Assembly (NCBI GenBank): GCA_002400675.1
Contig: NVQY01000089.1
Span: 1 to 9,334 of the forward strand
Source of the DNA: Paracoccaceae bacterium
GTDB lineage: Bacteria; Pseudomonadota; Alphaproteobacteria; Rhodobacterales; Rhodobacteraceae
DNA: 9,334 nt
Reading direction: 5' to 3'
Positions 6,235-9,334 of this stretch are shown here, in pieces. The notes under the pieces were generated by a model. It made no database searches. It had not been told where the DNA came from and saw nothing but the letters and a program-made list of their open reading frames with translations. The translations under genes and the position numbers were made by a program. Numbering within the stretch: the first letter of the stretch is position 1; the number at the start of each line of letters is the position of its first letter.

Positions 6235-7593
6235 TCAGGCTGCGAATTCAAAGGTAAAGATACTGCCGCCGCCGGGTCGTTCGCTGATGGTCACGGTTGC
6301 GCCATGGGCGTCCGCGACCGATTTGACGATCGCCAGCCCGATGCCGGACCCTTTGGTCTGTTGTGGGGTCGCAGCACCACGATGAAAGCGCTGAAACAGG
6401 GCGGATTTCTGCGCTTGGGGCACGCCGGGGCCACGGTCAAGCACCTGCCAGCCGGGGTTTGTGTCGAGCACCAGAATCTCGACCTCGGTGCCTTCGGGGG
6501 AATAGCTGAGTGCGTTGCGCACCAGATTGCCCAGCGCGATGGACAGCAAACCGGCGTGCCCCTCGGCCGGGCACGGATCAGCCCCGGCCACTGCCAGAGA
6601 CTTGCCACATTGCACCGCAAGCGAGGCCATGTCGCTGGCCACGTCAACGGCGATCAGGTGCAGGTCAACGGGTTGAAAGGATGCCGGCCCCAATGCTTCG
6701 GCGCGCGACAGGTCGATCAGTTGTTCGAACAATTGATCAAGGCGGCGCACATCCTGTTTCAGGCCGTCGCGCACCTGCGCGTCCTCAATCAACTCGATGC
6801 TGGAGCGCAGCACGGCCAGCGGCGTGCGCACCTCATGCGCCACATTCGAGGAAAAATCCTGCTGTGCCCGATAGCCTTTTTCCAGCCGGTCAAAGGCACC
6901 GTTGACCGCCGCCACAAGCGGCAGGATTTCGGACGGCAGGTTATCGGAGGACAGCCGGGCGCCGGTGGATTTCGGGCCAATGTCATGGGCTTGTTGCGAG
7001 ATGGTGATCAGCGGCCGCAAGGTGCGCCGCGTGGTCACAAACACCGCGCCCAGAACGGCGATAAGGCCGGCCAGCACAAAATAGGCATTCTCGGAAAGTT
7101 CATCGAGAAAGACCAGAATCGGGCTTTTGCCACTTCCCTTGGCATGGGTCGAGACCAGAACATACCATTCATCATCGCCGCGAATGGTGCGCAGGATCAC
7201 CCCGGTTCTGATTTCGGAAAGGGCGAAAATCTGCGGCTGACCAGCGACCAGACCGGGCAGAACCGGCGCAATCGCGTCGCTTTGTTCGCCGCCGACGATG
7301 GCCTGCCCGGTTTGGTCAAGCACCGTGTAGTGGTACAGGCCGTCCCGGCTGCGAAACCGGAAGCCGTCGCTGTCGAGGCCGAGGTTTTCAGAGGCGGGGT
7401 CAATTTGCCCGGCGATCTCGACCGCCTCAAGGGTCAGCCTGAGTTCGGTGCGTTCGCGAAGATGTTCGTAGGATTCGCGGATCAGGATGGCGATCACCAG
7501 TGCGAACAGGAACACCAGCGCCAGAACGATGTTGAACACAAGGCTGCGTTGCAGCGACGGGCGATCGCCAAACAGGGTGGTAAACAGTTTCAC
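6235..7593 (-). CDS. Two-component sensor histidine kinase
   Basis: This membrane sensor kinase of 452 residues autophosphorylates on histidine and passes the phosphate to the response regulator encoded just upstream. Layout: cytoplasmic start, first membrane helix (about 17-38), a periplasmic sensor region of about 128 residues (39-166), second membrane helix (about 167-187), a HAMP-like linker (about 190-242), and the dimerisation/phosphoacceptor domain with VAHEVRTPLA (H253). The ATP-binding domain has the N box NLVRNA (N360), DRGPG (D386) and GSGIGLAIV (415-423). All key residues are intact. It begins with GTG, which overlaps the stop of the regulator gene by 4 bp, so the two are translationally coupled. 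Overall architecture is like TctE/QseC-type kinases paired with OmpR-family regulators. The periplasmic domain carries no motif I recognise, so the signal is unknown. Confidence 0.93.
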   Translation of the reverse strand: MKLFTTLFGDRPSLQRSLVFNIVLALVFLFALVIAILIRESYEHLRERTELRLTLEAVEIAGQIDPASENLGLDSDGFRFRSRDGLYHYTVLDQTGQAIVGGEQSDAIAPVLPGLVAGQPQIFALSEIRTGVILRTIRGDDEWYVLVSTHAKGSGKSPILVFLDELSENAYFVLAGLIAVLGAVFVTTRRTLRPLITISQQAHDIGPKSTGARLSSDNLPSEILPLVAAVNGAFDRLEKGYRAQQDFSSNVAHEVRTPLAVLRSSIELIEDAQVRDGLKQDVRRLDQLFEQLIDLSRAEALGPASFQPVDLHLIAVDVASDMASLAVQCGKSLAVAGADPCPAEGHAGLLSIALGNLVRNALSYSPEGTEVEILVLDTNPGWQVLDRGPGVPQAQKSALFQRFHRGAATPQQTKGSGIGLAIVKSVADAHGATVTISERPGGGSIFTFEFAA

Positions 7594-8267
7594 GTGCGGT
7601 TGTCTTCCAGAATGTAGCCGATGCCGCGCAGGGTATGGATCGAACAGGTGGCCCCCTGTTCGATCAGTTTCTTGCGCAGGCGATGGGTGGCGACCTCGAT
7701 TGCGTTGGGGGTGGGGGGCGCGTCAAAGCCATATAGCGCGTTTTCGATGCCGTCCTTGGACAGAACCCGCCCCTTGCGCCGCATGAACAGTTCCAGAAGG
7801 TCCAGTTCGCGGCGGGAAAACCGCACGGGGGTATCGTCGATCTTCACCGTGCGTTCGTTAGTTTCAAAGGTGATGTTGCCCGCGGCCAGATGCAGCCCCA
7901 GCGCGCCACCGGGGCGGCGCAAAACCGCCTTGATGCGCGCCACCAGTTCGGACACGTCAAACGGTTTGACCAGATAATCATCCGCGCCCGAGTTCAGCCC
8001 GCTCAGGCGATCCTCAAGCGCGTCGCGCGCGGTGCAGATGATGACCGGGATTTCGGAGTTAACCTGTTTGACCGCCTGCAACACCGACAGCCCATCCATG
8101 TCAGGCAGGCCCAGATCCAGGATGATCGCGTCATAGTCAAAGCTTTTGACCGAATGCACCGCGTCCTCGCCGTTGGAAACCCAGTCCACGACAAAGCTGT
8201 TCTTGCGCAAACTGGCGCTGGTGTTCAGCGCCAGTTTTTCGTTGTCTTCCACATAAAGAAGCCGCAT
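7590..8267 (-). CDS. OmpR-family two-component response regulator
   Basis: This is a DNA-binding response regulator of 225 residues, the normal length for the OmpR/PhoB family. The receiver domain (1-115) has the acidic pocket E7/D8 in LLYVEDNE, the phosphoacceptor D51 in ILDLGLPDMDGL, the switch threonine T79 in ICTARDA, and K101 in YLVKPF. The winged-helix DNA-binding domain (about 125-222) includes FSRRELDLLELF, the recognition region NAIEVATHRLRKKL (188-201) and the final hairpin TLRGIGYIL. Everything needed for function is present. It is the first gene of a two-gene operon with the kinase, sharing a 4-bp overlap. The start at 8267 gives the canonical MRLLYVEDN, although no good Shine-Dalgarno sequence precedes it. 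Closest in style to TctD/QseB-type regulators; its target genes are not known. Confidence 0.95.
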   Translation of the reverse strand: MRLLYVEDNEKLALNTSASLRKNSFVVDWVSNGEDAVHSVKSFDYDAIILDLGLPDMDGLSVLQAVKQVNSEIPVIICTARDALEDRLSGLNSGADDYLVKPFDVSELVARIKAVLRRPGGALGLHLAAGNITFETNERTVKIDDTPVRFSRRELDLLELFMRRKGRVLSKDGIENALYGFDAPPTPNAIEVATHRLRKKLIEQGATCSIHTLRGIGYILEDNRT

Positions 8268-8324
8268 TGGGGCTGGTCCCGCTATCAGAGGTATTACGCC
8301 AATGCCCCATCATCCGGGGGAAGC

Positions 8325-8347
8325 GCAAGACCTGCAAGGGGTCTTGC
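8325..8347 (-). terminator. Hairpin after cueR, possible terminator
   Basis: A perfect 8-bp inverted repeat, GCAAGACC / GGTCTTGC, with a 7-base loop starts 21 bp beyond the cueR stop. It is a stable stem at the right place to end the copA-cueR transcript before the two-component genes. What follows on the minus strand is GCTTCCCCC rather than a T run, so termination may be incomplete or need Rho. A second, smaller CCCC/GGGG hairpin follows at 8305-8319. Confidence 0.5.
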
Positions 8348-8368
8348 ACCAAGGGCGCGATTTCCTCG

Positions 8369-8788
8369 TCAGCTGGCCAGACTTATCGCATCGTCGCTAT
8401 CCGTGACCGTCGCCAGATCCGCAAGGATCGGGCAGTCGGGCCGGTCATCGCCGGCGCAGCCCTTGATCAGGTGGGTAAGGGTGCCTTGCATCTCGCTCAG
8501 TTCCCTGAGCTTTTGTTCAATCCGCTTGAGATGTTCCTGGGCGATGGTTTTCACATCCGCACTGGCGCGGGTTTTGTCGTCATACAGCGCCATAAGGTTG
8601 CGGCAATCGTCTATGGAAAACCCCAGCGACCGGGCGCGGCCAAGAAACGCCAGCTTGTGCAAATCGCTTTTGCGGAAACTGCGATAGCCATTGTCGCTGC
8701 GCAGGGGCGAGACCAGTCCGATATCCTCGTAATAGCGGATGGTTTTTGCCGGCAGGCCCGACAGGCGGGAAACGTCACCGATGTTCAT
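8369..8788 (-). CDS. cueR: CueR-type copper-responsive MerR regulator
   Basis: This is a 139-residue MerR-family activator that senses Cu(I) (also Ag/Au in known CueR proteins) and turns on copper export genes by untwisting a promoter with a long spacer. The N-terminal DNA-binding domain begins MNIGDVSRLSGLPAKTIRYY and continues through the wing (GYRSFRKSDL). A dimerisation helix spans about 75-108. The metal-binding loop is CAGDDRPDCPI, with cysteines C111 and C119 in the C-x7-C spacing of CueR, and S76 aligns with the serine of E. coli CueR that favours monovalent metals. It lies 14 bp after the copper ATPase, with GGAG 6 bases before its ATG, so the two form an operon. Its operator should lie before the ATPase gene, outside the window. 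In rhizobia the same protein is called HmrR. Confidence 0.92.
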   Translation of the reverse strand: MNIGDVSRLSGLPAKTIRYYEDIGLVSPLRSDNGYRSFRKSDLHKLAFLGRARSLGFSIDDCRNLMALYDDKTRASADVKTIAQEHLKRIEQKLRELSEMQGTLTHLIKGCAGDDRPDCPILADLATVTDSDDAISLAS

Positions 8789-8802
8789 AATGCTCTCCTT
8801 TC

Positions 8803-9334
8803 TTATTCTGCCACGACCGGACGCAAGGCGGCGTCGGCGGGTTTCGCGGGGATGGGTTGTTCGGCCATGATGGGTCGGATCATACGCAGGCGCAGGGCGT
8901 TGGTCAGCACGAATACGCTGGACAGCGCCATCGCCCCTGCCGCCAGTACCGGCGACAGCAACAGCCCAAACGCCGGGTACAGCACACCGGCGGCAACCGG
9001 GATCAGGGCGGTGTTGTAGGAAAACGCCCAGAACAGGTTCTGGCGGATGTTGCGCATGGTGCGCGATGACACGTCGAACGCATTGACCACGCCGCGCAAA
9101 TCACCCGACATCAACACCACATCCGCCGCCTCGATGGCTACATCGGTGCCGGTGCCGATGGCGATTCCAACATCCGCATGTGCCAGCGCCGGGGCGTCAT
9201 TGATACCGTCGCCGACAAAGGCCACCTTGCGACCACCTTTGGCCAGTTCGTTCAGGGCGGCGACTTTGCCATCGGGCAAGACTTCGGCGACCACGTGGTC
9301 GATGCCGATCACATCGGCAATCGCCTGCGCCGTG
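8803..9334 (-). CDS. copA: Copper-exporting P1B-type ATPase, C-terminal part (truncated by window edge)
   Basis: Only the last 176 codons are inside the window; the gene runs off the right edge, which is its 5' side. It belongs to the heavy-metal P-type ATPases that pump Cu(I) out of the cytoplasm. Visible parts: the end of the phosphorylation domain with [12 protein letters not shown] and the hinge [11 protein letters not shown], then [20 protein letters not shown]. The last two membrane helices carry YNTALIP (the YN-x4-P signature) and [16 protein letters not shown] (the MxxSS signature), both marks of the Cu(I) (P1B-1) subgroup. The metal-binding N-terminus, the CPC helix and the DKTG phosphorylation site lie outside. 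The neighbouring CueR supports copper as substrate. The reading frame is open to the window end, so the GTG near 9312 should not be taken as the start. Confidence 0.93.
   Translation of the reverse strand, partial: TAQAIADVIGIDHVVAEVLPDGKVAALNELAKGGRKVAFVGDGINDAPALAHADVGIAIGTGTDVAIEAADVVLMSGDLRGVVNAFDVSSRTMRNIRQNLFWAFSYNTALIPVAAGVLYPAFGLLLSPVLAAGAMALSSVFVLTNALRLRMIRPIMAEQPIPAKPADAALRPVVAE

Noticed and set aside
6304..7617. Long open frame on the plus strand opposite the histidine kinase, with similar ones at 2104-3165 and 4556-5713
   Set aside because: They lie antisense to genes with clear families and intact motifs. Their translations are rich in His, Arg, Gln and Gly with no recognisable domain, as expected from the opposite strand of GC-rich coding DNA.
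9310..9312. GTG as the start of a separate short protein
   Set aside because: The frame continues upstream to the window edge with typical copper ATPase sequence ([12 protein letters not shown]), so this is an internal codon of a truncated gene.
1..9334. Mobile element, CRISPR, toxin-antitoxin or defence system
   Set aside because: No transposase, integrase, nuclease, repeat-spacer pattern or small toxin-antitoxin pair is visible on either strand.

Overview
The window is a GC-rich chromosomal stretch with strong G/C bias at third codon positions. It most likely comes from an alphaproteobacterium, probably of the Rhodobacteraceae (Roseobacter group). That placement is an inference from the style of the proteins: a complete DctP-DctQ-DctM TRAP transporter of the keto-acid/mannitol/chloroaromatic branch, a long two-part family-2 glycosyltransferase, and a copA-cueR pair. 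All eight recognisable genes lie on the minus strand, so the window reads biologically from right to left. I see no tRNA, rRNA, CRISPR array, insertion sequence, phage gene or plasmid gene.

From right to left there are four blocks. (1) 9334-8369: the C-terminal part of a copper-exporting P-type ATPase (cut by the window edge) and, 14 bp after it, a CueR-type MerR regulator. Together they form a copper-efflux operon followed by a GC-rich hairpin. (2) 8267-6235: an OmpR-family response regulator and its membrane histidine kinase, joined by a 4-bp stop/start overlap. (3) 6004-3746: a monocistronic-looking glycosyltransferase of about 750 residues with no other polysaccharide genes beside it. Its N-terminal half looks like a decayed second copy of the catalytic half. 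(4) 3402-51: the TRAP transporter operon in the order dctP, dctQ, dctM, with a hairpin between dctP and dctQ and a small hairpin after dctM.

The least ordinary DNA is the 343-bp gap at 3403-3745 between the glycosyltransferase and dctP. It holds a palindrome with a 7-bp spacer about 70 bp before the dctP start, a larger nested inverted repeat (3652-3707), short direct repeats on either side of that repeat, and several TTGGT/ACCAA half-sites. It is the probable control region of the transporter.

Functionally, the transporter should import a small organic acid using the sodium gradient. The two-component system senses an unknown periplasmic signal and could control any of its neighbours. The copper block is a self-contained detoxification unit. 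I did not find a convincing new multi-gene system. The most useful leads are the control region of the TRAP operon, the duplicated glycosyltransferase and the extended DctQ.
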